From positions 1-45,778 of the forward strand of contig WHUB01000029.1 of assembly GCA_009377395.1 (NCBI GenBank): a DNA stretch of 45,778 bases, in the 5' to 3' direction. Each line of letters starts with the position of its first letter. The first letter of the stretch is position 1. The notes beneath the pieces were generated by a model that saw nothing but the letters and a program-made list of their open reading frames with translations, was not told the origin of the DNA and did not search any database. The stretch is from Actinophytocola sp. Lineage in GTDB: Bacteria; Actinomycetota; Actinomycetes; Mycobacteriales; Pseudonocardiaceae. Shown here in pieces: positions 35,148 to 44,433 of the stretch. Made by a program: the position numbers and the translations under genes.

Positions 35148-36005
35148 TCAGTCCAGCACGTCCTCGATCGTGCTCGCGGTGACGGCGCGCCGGATCCAGG
35201 TCTCCAACTGCTCCAGGTCGGTGCACGCGGTGATGCGGGTCCTGGCGTTCTCGGGCACGTCTATCTCCCGTGCGGCCAGCACGGTCAGCAGCGCCTCGCT
35301 CTCGCCCTGGGCGCGTCCGCTGTAGAAGTACTTGCGCGCGAAGTCACTCTGGTACTCGTAGGTGCGTGCGGTCATCAGGGCCTCCAGGTGGTGTCGCGCT
35401 GCTTCGGGCAGGGCCGCGAGCACGACGTCATAGTACAGCGTGGCGTGATCCTCATCGATCGTGCGCAGCGCCGTGAGCAGCGCGTCGAAGACCTTGTCCC
35501 GGTCGGGATGGTCGGCGTGCGCCATGGCAGACAGCACGACCAGCTCCGGCGCCCGCGACGCCTCCTCGAGGTCGGTCACCACCGGTACCGTGTCCGGCCC
35601 GAGCGCCAGCGGGCGCAGCACCCAGCCGGGGTGGCCGGTTGCGATCGGCGCGCGGCACCACGCCGCCGTGTCGGCGTCGGCGCACAGCACCAGCAGCATG
35701 GCGGGACAGCGCAGCCGTGCGTGCAACGTCGTCAGGTACACCGGCCAGCTCCGGCGCTTGCGCGTATCCCGCGCGAGCTGCACTTCGATGACCACCGCGA
35801 GCACCGCCTCGTCGTGTCGGGTCAGCACGACGACGGCGTCCGCGCGGTATTCGGTCGGCGCCAGGTCGGTCAGATCACCGGAGTCAAGCCGCGCGCGCTC
35901 GAAGCTGGGCACGGTGACGCCGAGCGAGGTGGCGAGCAGCTCGGCCGCCAGCGCTGGCCGGTTGCGGAACAGCTCGATGAGGGCTTCGTGGGTGGTCGAG
36001 GGCAC
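35148..36005 (-). CDS. Rpn/PD-(D/E)xK-type putative nuclease
   Basis: 285 residues from a GTG start. The first half has a PD-(D/E)xK-like core: DLAPTEYRADAVVVL with an acidic residue, then VLAVVIEVQLARDTRKRRSW where Glu-x-Gln replaces Glu-x-Lys. The C-terminal part (FARKYFYSGRAQGESEALLT, ARTRITACTDLEQLETWIRR) is typical of a multicopy actinobacterial family often called hypothetical or transposase-like. Rpn proteins promote recombination through DNA cleavage; some act against phage. This one interrupts a group of cobalamin genes, which suggests late arrival. A 20-bp perfect palindrome lies 66 bp upstream. Confidence 0.65.
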   Translation of the reverse strand: MPSTTHEALIELFRNRPALAAELLATSLGVTVPSFERARLDSGDLTDLAPTEYRADAVVVLTRHDEAVLAVVIEVQLARDTRKRRSWPVYLTTLHARLRCPAMLLVLCADADTAAWCRAPIATGHPGWVLRPLALGPDTVPVVTDLEEASRAPELVVLSAMAHADHPDRDKVFDALLTALRTIDEDHATLYYDVVLAALPEAARHHLEALMTARTYEYQSDFARKYFYSGRAQGESEALLTVLAAREIDVPENARTRITACTDLEQLETWIRRAVTASTIEDVLD

Positions 36006-36070
36006 GGCCCGACGCTAGAAGCGACACCGACCACGCGGGGCCGGAAAACCGCCAACGGTGCCAGTTGGCC

Positions 36071-36090
36071 CGCCAGTGGTACCACTGGCG
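36071..36090. promoter_or_regulatory. 20-bp perfect palindrome
   Basis: CGCCAGTGGTACCACTGGCG is identical on both strands. It lies in the 95-bp gap between the cobM stop (36101) and the Rpn-like gene start (36005), both leftward. It could be an operator for the nuclease gene or a cobM terminator stem (no loop, no U-run), the first being likelier. Confidence 0.55.
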
Positions 36091-36100
36091 CGGCCGAATG

Positions 36101-36892
36101 TCACAGCGATCGTGGCTGGCTGCTGCGCTCCCGGTCGGCCGAGTAGAGAAAACTGTCCGGGAACGTCTCCGCCGCGAGCACCTTCCCGACGAAGATCGTC
36201 GCCGCCCGGGTGACGTCGGCCGCGCGCACCTGGCCTGCGATGTCGCCCAGCGTGCCGCGCAGCACCCGCTCGCCGGGCTGGCTGGCGTTCGCGACCACCG
36301 CGACCGGGCAGTCGGCCCCGTAATGCGGCAGCAGCTCGTCGACGACCTGCTCGATCCGCCCGATCGCCAGGTGCAGCGCGAGGGTGGCGCCGCTGGCGGC
36401 GAACGTCGCCAGGTTTTCGCCCTCGGGCATGCTGGTCGAGCGCGCCTGCGTCCGGGTGATCACGAGGCTCTGTCCCACGGTCGGCACCGTCAGCTCGCGT
36501 CGCAGCGTGGCGGCCGCCGCCGCGAACGCGGGCACCCCCGGCGTCACGTCGTAGGGCACGCCGGCGGCATCCAGCCGGCGCATCTGCTCGGCCACCGCGC
36601 TGTAGACCGCCGGGTCGCCGGAGCACAGCCGCGCCACGTCGTGTCCCCGCTCCGACGCATCGACCAGCTCGGCGATGATCTCGTCCAACGTCAGCGTCGC
36701 GGTGTCGACGGCGCGGGCGCCCTCGGGGCAGTGGGCGAGCAGGTCGGTCGGCGTCAGGCTGCCGGGGTAGAGACACACCGGGCAGCGCGCCAGCAGGTCC
36801 CTGCCGCGCACCGTGATCAAATCGGCCGCGCCGGGACCGGCGCCGATGAAATGCACCGTCCCGGGGTCGTGCTGCGTCGTCACGCGCACCAT
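36101..36892 (-). CDS. cobM: Precorrin-4 C11-methyltransferase CobM
   Basis: 263 residues. It is a SAM-dependent tetrapyrrole methylase with VHFIGAGPGAADLITVRG at the start, ARLCSGDPAVYSAVAEQMR in the middle and the CobM/CbiF-type RTQARSTSMPEGENL. It makes precorrin-5. The ATG follows the stop of a glycerol kinase gene by four bases, so it is translated from the glycerol-regulator transcript rather than with the other cob genes, an odd placement. Confidence 0.96.
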   Translation of the reverse strand: MVRVTTQHDPGTVHFIGAGPGAADLITVRGRDLLARCPVCLYPGSLTPTDLLAHCPEGARAVDTATLTLDEIIAELVDASERGHDVARLCSGDPAVYSAVAEQMRRLDAAGVPYDVTPGVPAFAAAAATLRRELTVPTVGQSLVITRTQARSTSMPEGENLATFAASGATLALHLAIGRIEQVVDELLPHYGADCPVAVVANASQPGERVLRGTLGDIAGQVRAADVTRAATIFVGKVLAAETFPDSFLYSADRERSSQPRSL

Positions 36893-36896
36893 CGTG

Positions 36897-38411
36897 TCAG
36901 ACCGGCTGGCGCGGCTGTGCCCAGCCGAAGGTCAGCTCGACCGCGCGGCGCCAGTTCGCGTACTCCTCAGCCCGCCGGGTCGCGTCCAGCTTCGGCAGCC
37001 ACCGCGCCGCCAGGTGCCAGTTCCGCCGAAGGCCCTCCAGATCGGGCCAAAACCCGACACCCAGGCCCGCCGCGTAGGCCGCGCCGAGCGACACGGTCTC
37101 CGCCACGATCGGCCGCATCACCGGCACGTCGAGCACGTCCGCGATGAACTGCATCAGCAGGTGGTCGGCCGTCATGCCGCCGTCGACCCGCAGCGTGGAC
37201 GCCTCCAGCCCGGAGTCGGCGTTCATCGCGTCGACCACCTCGCGGGTCTGCCAGCCGGTCGCTTCCAGCACTGCCCGCGCCAGGTGACCCTTGGTGATGT
37301 AGGAGGTCAGCCCGACGATGAGCCCGCGCGCCTCGCTGTGCCAGTGTGGCGCGAACAGCCCGGAGAACGCGGGCACGATATAGCAGCCGCCGTTGTCGTC
37401 GACCGTCTTCGCCAGCGTTTCGATCTCCGGCGCGCTGCCGATCAGCCCGAGACTGTCGCGGAACCACTGCACCAGCGATCCGGTGACCGCGATCGGGCCT
37501 TCCAGCGCGTACACGGCGGGTTCGCCGCCGAGCTGGTAGCCGATCGTGGTCAGCAGGCCGTGCGTGGACTGGACCAGATCCCGGCCGGTGTTCATCAACA
37601 GGAAGCTGCCGGTGCCGTAGGTGCACTTGGTCTCGCCGCGCGCGAAGCAGGTCTGGCCGAACAACGCCGCGTGCTGGTCGCCGAGCGCGGCGGCGATCCG
37701 CAGCCCGGGCACCACTCGTTTGGTGCGGCCGAAGTCCGCTGTGGACGGCTGGATCTCCGGCAGCATCCGTTTCGGAATGTCGAAAAAGGACAACAGCTCG
37801 TCGTCCCAGCTCAGCGTGGCGATGTTCATCAGCAGGGTGCGGCTGGCGTTGGTGACGTCGGTGACGTGCACGCCGCCGTCGGCGCCACCGGTGAGGTTCC
37901 AGATCAGCCAGGTCTCCATGGTGCCGAACAGCACGTCGCCCCGCTCGGCGCGTTCGCGCAGCCCGGGGACGGTGTCGAGCAGCCACCGCAGCCGGGGTGC
38001 GGCGAAGTACGTCGCCAGCGGCAGTCCGCAGCGCTCCCGCACCGTGCCCGCGTCCGGCTTGCGCTCGAACTCCCGCACCAGCTCCTCGGTGCGCACGTCC
38101 TGCCACACGATCGCGCGCCCCACCGGCGTCCCGGTGCGCCGGTCCCACACCACGGTGGTCTCGCGCTGGTTCGCGATGCCCAGCGCCATGACCTGCTCGG
38201 CGGCGATCCCGGCGTCGGCCAGCGCCCGCGGCACGATCCGGTCGACATTGCGCCAGATCTCGACGGCGTCCTGCTCGACCCAGCCCGGCTGCGGGAAGTA
38301 CTGCTGCTGCTCGCGCTGGGCCACCGACACCAGCCGGGCGCCCTGGTCGAACAGCATGCACCGAGTCGAGGTGGTGCCCTGGTCGATCGACATCACATAG
38401 CGTTGCGTCAT
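36897..38411 (-). CDS. glpK: Glycerol kinase (copy 1, beside the regulator)
   Basis: 504 residues, full length. The FGGY-family motifs [46 protein letters not shown] (with the catalytic aspartate), GTGSFLLMNTG and DGGMTADHLLMQF are intact. It phosphorylates glycerol to sn-glycerol 3-phosphate. Compared with the second copy at 40262 it has HSEARG where copy 2 has the usual RSDARG in the FAPHW segment, and LTSYITKGHL instead of [10 protein letters not shown], so the two are diverged paralogues. It lies 12 bp after the IclR regulator gene and four bases before cobM. Confidence 0.96.
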   Translation of the reverse strand: MTQRYVMSIDQGTTSTRCMLFDQGARLVSVAQREQQQYFPQPGWVEQDAVEIWRNVDRIVPRALADAGIAAEQVMALGIANQRETTVVWDRRTGTPVGRAIVWQDVRTEELVREFERKPDAGTVRERCGLPLATYFAAPRLRWLLDTVPGLRERAERGDVLFGTMETWLIWNLTGGADGGVHVTDVTNASRTLLMNIATLSWDDELLSFFDIPKRMLPEIQPSTADFGRTKRVVPGLRIAAALGDQHAALFGQTCFARGETKCTYGTGSFLLMNTGRDLVQSTHGLLTTIGYQLGGEPAVYALEGPIAVTGSLVQWFRDSLGLIGSAPEIETLAKTVDDNGGCYIVPAFSGLFAPHWHSEARGLIVGLTSYITKGHLARAVLEATGWQTREVVDAMNADSGLEASTLRVDGGMTADHLLMQFIADVLDVPVMRPIVAETVSLGAAYAAGLGVGFWPDLEGLRRNWHLAARWLPKLDATRRAEEYANWRRAVELTFGWAQPRQPV

Positions 38412-38423
38412 CCCGCCGCCCCC

Positions 38424-39188
38424 TCAGCGGCCCGCGCCGAGATCGCGAGAGACCGCGCGGGCGGCGCTGCGGACGTGCGTGACCAGCTCCGGCCGCGGTC
38501 GCAGCCGCCCGTCGCAGAGCCGTTCCACCGCGCCGGTGATGCCGATCGCGCCGACGACGAGACCGCCGTAGGAGCGGATCGGCGCGGCGATGCCGGCCTC
38601 GCCCGGCATGTACTCCTCGGCGTCCGCAGCCCAGCCGTGCTCTCTGACCTGCGCCAGCGCACGGCTGAGCGCCGACGAGTTGACGATGGTGCGCCGGGTG
38701 AGCGACGGCAGGTCCGCCTGCTGCGCCGACGCCGCGAGGTCGGTGTCGTAGGCCAGCAGCACCTTGCCGAGCGCGGTCGCGTGCAGCGGCAGCAGCGAGC
38801 CGACATCGAGAGTCTGCAACGTGTCGTCCGGGCGGAAGACGTGGTGGACGACCAGCACATTGCCTTCGAGCGGGGTCCCGATCCGCACCGCCTCGCCGCT
38901 GCGCGCAGCCAGCGCGTCGGCCCAGTTGGTGGCCCGGGAGCGCAGCTCGTTGACGTCGAGGTAGCTGGTGCCGAGGTGCAGCAGGGCCGCGCCGAGCTGG
39001 TACTTGCCGGTCGCGGTGTCCTGTTCGACGAAGCCGACGCCGTGCAGCGTGCGCAGGATGCCGTGCGCGGTGCCCTTGGCGAGGTCCAGCGACGCGGCGA
39101 TCTCGCCGACACCGAGCCGTCCCGACCCGCGCGCGAGCAGTCGCAGGATGGCGGCGGCGCGCTCGATGGCCTGGACCGGACCCGGCAT
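38424..39188 (-). CDS. IclR-family regulator of glycerol genes (GylR-like)
   Basis: 254 residues, MPGPVQAIERAAAILRLLAR at the start. A winged helix (VGEIAASLDLAKGTAHGILR) is followed by the effector domain with IRSYGGLVVGAIGITG and a C-terminal helix. It diverges from glpF-glpK-glpD and precedes one glpK on its own strand, the layout of GylR in Streptomyces, which responds to glycerol or glycerol 3-phosphate. The gene has no ribosome site before ATG 39188 (or GTG 39197), so it may be leaderless. Palindromes for it lie in the 245-bp divergent gap. Confidence 0.92.
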   Translation of the reverse strand: MPGPVQAIERAAAILRLLARGSGRLGVGEIAASLDLAKGTAHGILRTLHGVGFVEQDTATGKYQLGAALLHLGTSYLDVNELRSRATNWADALAARSGEAVRIGTPLEGNVLVVHHVFRPDDTLQTLDVGSLLPLHATALGKVLLAYDTDLAASAQQADLPSLTRRTIVNSSALSRALAQVREHGWAADAEEYMPGEAGIAAPIRSYGGLVVGAIGITGAVERLCDGRLRPRPELVTHVRSAARAVSRDLGAGR

Positions 39189-39216
39189 GCGGGGCACCGT
39201 AACCAGAAAATTCTGA

Positions 39217-39231
39217 TTCGACAATGTCGAA
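39217..39231. promoter_or_regulatory. GylR-like operator, proximal to the regulator gene
   Basis: TTCGACAATGTCGAA is a perfect 7-1-7 inverted repeat, 29 bp upstream of the regulator start. A second repeat CAGAAAATTCTG (39204-39215) adjoins it. Autoregulation is likely. Confidence 0.75.
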
Positions 39232-39342
39232 CGGCGGATGACGACGTCGTTAACCGGTCCGCACCCGCGGTGAGCTGCGCCATAGAGACCTCCACGATCG
39301 CAGGACGGTAGTGGTGCCCACCGCACGCAGCTAGAGCGCACG

Positions 39343-39357
39343 TTCAGCATTGTCGAA
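39343..39357. promoter_or_regulatory. GylR-like operator, proximal to glpF
   Basis: TTCAGCATTGTCGAA matches the perfect site at 39217-39231 at 12 of 15 positions and lies 76 bp before the glpF start, upstream of a TACCGT -10 candidate at 39390-39395. The two sites together fit one regulator controlling both directions. Confidence 0.65.
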
Positions 39358-39433
39358 CGCAGGGTATGGAGCGTCCCGGATCGCCGCCCTACCGTCTGAG
39401 CCCATTACAGAGCGGTAAACGGATGGAGGAGTA

Positions 39434-40237
39434 ATGGATCTCGGCACGGTCTTCCTCAGTGAGGTGGTCGGTACCGGCATGCTGATCCTGCTCGGCGCCG
39501 GGGTGGTCGCCAACGTGCTGCTGACCAAGACCAAAGGGTTCGACGGCGGCTGGTTGCTGATCAACTTCGGCTGGGGTCTCGCGGTGCTGGCTGGGGTGTT
39601 CGTCGCGTACAAGTCGGGCGGTCACATCAACCCGGCCGTCACCTTCGGGATCCTGCTCAGCGGGGCGGGTGAGTATTCCGACGGCGTCGCCGTGAGCTTC
39701 GCCTCGACGATGGTCTACCTCAGCGGCCAGATGATCGGCGCATTCCTGGGGGCGTGCGCCGCCTATCTGGCCTACAAGACCCACTTCGACGCCGAGGAGG
39801 ACGAGTCGAAGAAGCTCGCCGTGTTCGCCACCGGACCGGCGATCAGGAACTACCGGTGGAACTTCGTCACCGAGGTGATCGGCACGTTCGTGCTCGTCCT
39901 CGTGGTGCTGTCGTTCGCGGGCACGCCGAACGCGCTCGGCCCCGCCGCCGTCGCGTTGCTCGTCGTCGGCATCGGCGCCTCGCTCGGCGGACCGACCGGC
40001 TACGCCATCAACCCGGCACGCGACCTCGGACCACGCCTCGCGCACGCGGTGCTGCCCACGCAGTACAAGGGCGAGGCTGCCGCCGCGGCACCGGCGTCGG
40101 TCGCCGCGTCGGTCGGCCCCGGCGCCGCCCAGCAGCCGGCGCGCAAGGACAACGACTGGCGCTACGCCTGGATTCCGGTGCTCGGCCCGATGGTCGGTGG
40201 CGGCCTGGCCGGTCTGGCCTCGCAGCTGCTGTTCTGA
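39434..40237 (+). CDS. glpF: Glycerol uptake facilitator GlpF (aquaglyceroporin)
   Basis: 267 residues with six hydrophobic helices and two NPA half-helices: HINPAVT (66-68) and YAINPARDLGPR (193-195). Arg196 followed by Asp197 marks a glycerol rather than a water channel. It lets glycerol diffuse into the cell. GGAGGAG precedes the ATG. A 35-residue Ala/Pro-rich loop near residues 210-240 is longer than usual. First gene of glpF-glpK-glpD. Confidence 0.96.
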   Translation: MDLGTVFLSEVVGTGMLILLGAGVVANVLLTKTKGFDGGWLLINFGWGLAVLAGVFVAYKSGGHINPAVTFGILLSGAGEYSDGVAVSFASTMVYLSGQMIGAFLGACAAYLAYKTHFDAEEDESKKLAVFATGPAIRNYRWNFVTEVIGTFVLVLVVLSFAGTPNALGPAAVALLVVGIGASLGGPTGYAINPARDLGPRLAHAVLPTQYKGEAAAAAPASVAASVGPGAAQQPARKDNDWRYAWIPVLGPMVGGGLAGLASQLLF

Positions 40238-40261
40238 CCACCCCGTGATGAGAGGACGATG

Positions 40262-41782
40262 ATGAGCGACTACATCGGAGCGATCGACCAGGGCACGACG
40301 AGCACCCGGTTCATGGTGTTCGACCACGGCGGCAACGAAATCGCCCGCCACCAGCTCGAACACGAGCAGATCCTGCCGCAGGCGGGCTGGGTCGAGCACA
40401 ACCCGACGGAGATCTGGGAGCGCACCCGCGCGGTGGTGCAGAGCGCGCTCACCTCGGCGAGCCTCGACGCCGGCGACCTCGCCGCCGTCGGCGTCACCAA
40501 CCAGCGCGAGACCACCGTGGTGTGGAACCGGCGCACCGGGCGGCCGTACTGCAACGCCATCGTGTGGCAGGACACCCGCACCGACCGCATCGCCGCCGAG
40601 CTGGAACGCGACGGCCACGGTGACGTCATCCGCCGCAAGGCGGGCCTGCCACCTGCGACCTATTTCTCCGGCGGCAAGCTGCGCTGGATCTTCGACAACG
40701 TGCCCGGCGTCGCCGAGGACGCCGCGCGCGGCGAGGCGCTGTTCGGCACCACCGACTCCTGGCTACTGTGGAACCTCACCGGCGGCGTCGACGGCGGCGT
40801 GCACGTCACCGACGTCACCAACGCCAGCCGCACCATGCTGATGAACCTGGAGACCTGCGACTGGGACGACGAACTGCTGTCGATCTTCGGTGTGCCGAGG
40901 GCGATGCTGCCGCGCATCCTGCCGTCGTCCAATCCGGACTTCTTCGGCACCACCCGCGCCGACGGGCCGTTCGGCGGGGAGATTCCGCTCGCCGGGATCC
41001 TCGGGGACCAGCAGGCGGCCACCGTCGGGCAGGTGTGCTTCCGGCCCGGTGAGGCGAAGAACACCTACGGCACCGGCAACTTCTTACTGCTCAACACCGG
41101 CAACGAGATCGTGCGCTCGCAACACGGCCTGCTGACCACGGTCTGCTACCAGCTCGGCGACGACAAGCCGACCTACGCGCTGGAAGGCTCCATCGCGGTC
41201 ACCGGCTCGGCGGTGCAGTGGCTGCGCGACCAGCTCGGCATCATCTCCGGCGCTGAGCAGAGTGAGTCGCTGGCCAGCCAGGTGGAGGACAACGGCGGCG
41301 TGTACTTCGTGCCCGCGTTCTCCGGGCTGTTCGCGCCGCACTGGCGGTCCGACGCGCGCGGCGCCATCGTCGGGTTGTCCCGCTACAGCACCAACGCCCA
41401 CGTCGCGCGGGCCACGCTGGAGTCCATCTGCTACCAGACCCGCGACGTCGTCGACGCGATGCAGGCCGACTCCGGCGTGACACTCGACGTGCTGCGCGTC
41501 GACGGCGGCGTCACCGCGAACAGCCTGTGCATGCAGATCCAGGCGGACATCCTCGGCGTTCCGGTGTCCCGGCCAGTGGTCGCGGAGACGACGGCGCTCG
41601 GCGCGGCCTACGCGGCGGGCCTGGCGGTCGGGTTCTGGAACACGCCCGAGGAACTGGTCCAGAACTGGAACGAGGATGTCCGCTGGCAGCCGACGTGGAG
41701 CGAGGAGCAGCGCGAGCGCGGCCACGCGCGGTGGCAGAAGGCCGTCTCGCGCACCCTCGACTGGATCGACGTGGAGGACTAA
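40262..41782 (+). CDS. glpK: Glycerol kinase (copy 2, in the glpF operon)
   Basis: 506 residues. [59 protein letters not shown] and [12 protein letters not shown] are all intact, with the usual [11 protein letters not shown]. It makes glycerol 3-phosphate for GlpD. Two ATGs stand in tandem; the second (40262) has the better spacing from GAGAGG, the first is 40259. It lies 24 bp after glpF and seven bases before glpD. Confidence 0.97.
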   Translation: MSDYIGAIDQGTTSTRFMVFDHGGNEIARHQLEHEQILPQAGWVEHNPTEIWERTRAVVQSALTSASLDAGDLAAVGVTNQRETTVVWNRRTGRPYCNAIVWQDTRTDRIAAELERDGHGDVIRRKAGLPPATYFSGGKLRWIFDNVPGVAEDAARGEALFGTTDSWLLWNLTGGVDGGVHVTDVTNASRTMLMNLETCDWDDELLSIFGVPRAMLPRILPSSNPDFFGTTRADGPFGGEIPLAGILGDQQAATVGQVCFRPGEAKNTYGTGNFLLLNTGNEIVRSQHGLLTTVCYQLGDDKPTYALEGSIAVTGSAVQWLRDQLGIISGAEQSESLASQVEDNGGVYFVPAFSGLFAPHWRSDARGAIVGLSRYSTNAHVARATLESICYQTRDVVDAMQADSGVTLDVLRVDGGVTANSLCMQIQADILGVPVSRPVVAETTALGAAYAAGLAVGFWNTPEELVQNWNEDVRWQPTWSEEQRERGHARWQKAVSRTLDWIDVED

Positions 41783-41789
41783 CAGACTG

Positions 41790-43469
41790 ATGTCTATACG
41801 ACTGGACCCGGCCTACCGTGCCGCGGCCCTGGATACCCTCACCGACGACGAGATCGACGTCCTGGTGATCGGCGGCGGTGTCGTCGGCGCCGGTGCCGCC
41901 CTCGACGCCGCCTCGCGCGGGCTGTCGGTCACGCTGGTCGAGGCGCGCGACTGGGCGGCGGGCACGTCCAGCCGTTCCAGCAAGCTCATCCACGGTGGGC
42001 TGCGCTACCTCGAACAACGCGACTTCGCCCTGGTACGCGAGGCGCTCAAGGAACGCGGTCTGCTGCTGCACCGCCTCGCGCCGCACCTGGTGCGGCCGGT
42101 GCCGTTCCTGTTCCCGCTGCGTCGCCGGGCGTGGGAGCGTGCCTACGTCGGCGCCGGGGTCGCGCTCTACGACACTCTCGGCGGTGCGCGCGCCCTGCCC
42201 GCGCACCGGCACCTGTCACGGCGCGGCGCGCTCGAGCTCGCACCCGGGCTCGACCCGGACGCGCTGACCGGCGCGATCCGCTACTACGACGCCCAGGTCG
42301 ACGACGCCCGGCACACCATGACGCTGGCCCGCACCGCCGCGCAGCACGGCGCCACGGTGCTGAATCGCAGCAAGGTCGTCGGGCTGCTGCGCGACGGCGC
42401 TCGCGTGGTCGGTGCCAGGGTGGTCGACGTCGAGTCCGGGGCGGAGTACGCGGTGCGGGCCCGGCGGGTCGTCAGCGCCACCGGGGTGTGGACCGACGAG
42501 ATGCAGCGGCTCACCGGCGTGGCCAGCCCGTTCTCGGTGCGGATGTCCAAGGGCGTGCACCTGCTGGTGCCGCGCGAGCGCATCCACCTGGAGACCGGCC
42601 TGATCACGACCACCGAGAAGAGCGTGCTGTTCGTCATCCCGTGGGGATCGCACTGGATCATCGGCACCACCGACACCGAGTGGACGCTGGACCGCGACCA
42701 TCCCGCTGTCAGCAGGTCCGATGTGGACTATCTGCTCGAGCGCGTGAACGCGGTGCTGCGTGAGCCGTTGACAACCGAGGACATCGACGGTGTCTACGCG
42801 GGCCTGCGTCCGCTGGTATCCGGCGGGTCGAGTGACACCGCCCAGCTCTCGCGGGAGCACGCGGTGGCCGAACCGGTGCCGGGGCTGTTCGTCATCGCCG
42901 GGGGCAAGTACACAACGTACCGGGTGATGGCCGCCGACGTCGTCAACGCTGCCGTCCGGGGACTCGGCAGGGCGGTCGCGCCGTCGGTGACCGATCGGCT
43001 GCCGCTGCTGGGCGCGGCCGGCTACCACGAACTGTTCGAGGACCGCGACAGCCTGGCACAGCGCCACGGGCTTCCAGTGTCCACTGTGGAGCACCTGCTG
43101 GGGCGTTACGGCGCGATGGCCACCGACCTGTTCGGACTCATCGAGCGCGACCCCGAGCTGTCGGAGCCGATCCCCGGCGCCGAGGACTACCTCAAGGCCG
43201 AAGCGGTCTATGCCGTCAGCCACGAGGGCGCGCTGCATCTGGACGACGTCCTCACCCGCCGGACCCGCATTTCCATCGAAGCGGAGGACCGGGGACTGAC
43301 CGCCGCACCCGAGATCGCCCGGCTCATCGCGGCGCACCTCGGCTGGGAGGCGTCCCAGGAACGACGGGAGGTGGACCGCTACCGCGAGCGGGTGCACGCC
43401 GAGCGTGCCGCGCAGGAGGCCGTCGACGACGACACCGCCAACGCGGCCAGGCTGGCGGCTACCCCTTAG
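41790..43469 (+). CDS. glpD: Glycerol-3-phosphate dehydrogenase GlpD (FAD-dependent)
   Basis: 559 residues. The FAD motif [20 protein letters not shown], the [17 protein letters not shown] segment that binds substrate and flavin, and the late [18 protein letters not shown] are standard. It oxidises glycerol 3-phosphate to dihydroxyacetone phosphate at the membrane and passes electrons to quinone. The ATG is seven bases past the glpK stop; GGAGG lies 14 bases upstream inside the end of glpK, so translation is probably coupled. Confidence 0.97.
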   Translation: MSIRLDPAYRAAALDTLTDDEIDVLVIGGGVVGAGAALDAASRGLSVTLVEARDWAAGTSSRSSKLIHGGLRYLEQRDFALVREALKERGLLLHRLAPHLVRPVPFLFPLRRRAWERAYVGAGVALYDTLGGARALPAHRHLSRRGALELAPGLDPDALTGAIRYYDAQVDDARHTMTLARTAAQHGATVLNRSKVVGLLRDGARVVGARVVDVESGAEYAVRARRVVSATGVWTDEMQRLTGVASPFSVRMSKGVHLLVPRERIHLETGLITTTEKSVLFVIPWGSHWIIGTTDTEWTLDRDHPAVSRSDVDYLLERVNAVLREPLTTEDIDGVYAGLRPLVSGGSSDTAQLSREHAVAEPVPGLFVIAGGKYTTYRVMAADVVNAAVRGLGRAVAPSVTDRLPLLGAAGYHELFEDRDSLAQRHGLPVSTVEHLLGRYGAMATDLFGLIERDPELSEPIPGAEDYLKAEAVYAVSHEGALHLDDVLTRRTRISIEAEDRGLTAAPEIARLIAAHLGWEASQERREVDRYRERVHAERAAQEAVDDDTANAARLAATP

Positions 43470-43479
43470 GCTCGGGGAG

Positions 43480-44268
43480 GTGACCGACTCTCGCTGGTGC
43501 TACCTGACCGATATGGACGGCGTGCTGGTGCGCGAGGAACACCTCGTGCCCGGCGCCGACGAGTTCCTCGCGGAGCTTCGCAGCAACGAGATCAAGTTCT
43601 TGGTACTGACCAACAACTCGATCTACACGCCGCGCGACCTGCGGGCGCGGTTGCTGCGCACCGGCCTGGACGTGCCGGAGGCCTCGATCTGGACCTCCGC
43701 GCTGGCCACCGCGCAGTTCCTCGACTCGCAGCGGCCGAACGGCTCGGCGTTCGTGATCGGGGAGGCCGGGCTGACCACGGCGCTGCACGAGGCCGGGTAC
43801 GTGCTGACCGACTCCGACCCGGACTACGTCGTGCTCGGCGAGACCCGCAGCTACAGCTTCACCGCGATCACCAAGGCGGTGCGGCTGATCGAGGGCGGGG
43901 CGCGGTTCATCGCGACCAACCCGGACCCGACCGGCCCGAGCCTGGAGGGCTCGCTGCCGGCGACCGGGTCGGTCGCGGCGCTGATCGAGCGGGCCACCGG
44001 CGTGAAGCCGTACTTCGTCGGCAAGCCGAACCCGCTGATGATGCGCTCGGCGCTGAACAACCTCGGCGCGCACTCCGAGAGCACGCTGATGATCGGGGAC
44101 CGGATGGACACCGACGTGCACGCCGGGGTCGAGGCCGGGCTGCAGACGGTGCTGGTGCTGTCGGGCATCTCCACCCGCGAGAGCGCCGAGCGCTACCCGT
44201 ACCGCGCCACCGCCATTCTCGACTCCATCGCCGACCTGCTGGGACGCACCAAGGACCCGTTCGGCTAG
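43480..44268 (+). CDS. HAD-IIA (NagD-like) phosphatase, possibly glycerol-3-phosphate phosphatase
   Basis: 262 residues. HAD motifs are LTDMDGVL (nucleophile and acid aspartates), LTNNS, GKPNP with the lysine, and [11 protein letters not shown]. The cap between motifs 2 and 3 is of the C2a (NagD) type. The GTG start follows GGGGAG directly. Members dephosphorylate small sugar or glycerol phosphates; one mycobacterial relative acts on glycerol 3-phosphate. Directly after glpD (10 bp gap) that activity is attractive, as a valve on glycerol 3-phosphate level. The stop TAG is part of the CTAG target of the next element. Confidence 0.88.
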   Translation: MTDSRWCYLTDMDGVLVREEHLVPGADEFLAELRSNEIKFLVLTNNSIYTPRDLRARLLRTGLDVPEASIWTSALATAQFLDSQRPNGSAFVIGEAGLTTALHEAGYVLTDSDPDYVVLGETRSYSFTAITKAVRLIEGGARFIATNPDPTGPSLEGSLPATGSVAALIERATGVKPYFVGKPNPLMMRSALNNLGAHSESTLMIGDRMDTDVHAGVEAGLQTVLVLSGISTRESAERYPYRATAILDSIADLLGRTKDPFG

Positions 44269-44426
44269 GCCGTGTCTGATGGATCCGTGGTCGCGGTCTC
44301 GGCGCCCAGATCGTCCGGGGCTGCGTTGTCGTCGTCGGCCATAGCTCCGCTATGGCCTTCCTCCTCCGCCTTGCCTCGAACGATCTGGATCACCGATCCC
44401 ATCGACCGAGATCCATCAGACACGGC
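44269..44426. mobile_element. 158-bp MITE-like element with CTAG target duplication
   Basis: Terminal inverted repeats GCCGTGTCTGATGGATC are perfect at both ends. CTAG flanks both sides (44265-44268 and 44427-44430), as expected for IS5-type transposition into YTAR. Inside are two more inverted repeats (CCAGATCG at 44306 with CGATCTGG at 44381; GGCCATAGC-tcc-GCTATGGCC at 44337-44357). There is no coding capacity. The left target copy includes the HAD gene stop codon. Confidence 0.8.
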
Positions 44427-44433
44427 CTAGCAG

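Noticed and set aside
36813..39311. 832-codon plus frame opposite glpK and the IclR gene
   Set aside because: Antisense to two clear genes, and the translation has no domain.
44337..44357. Perfect 9-bp hairpin in the MITE as an independent terminator
   Set aside because: It lies inside the element between matching ends and has no U-run, so it is listed as part of the MITE.
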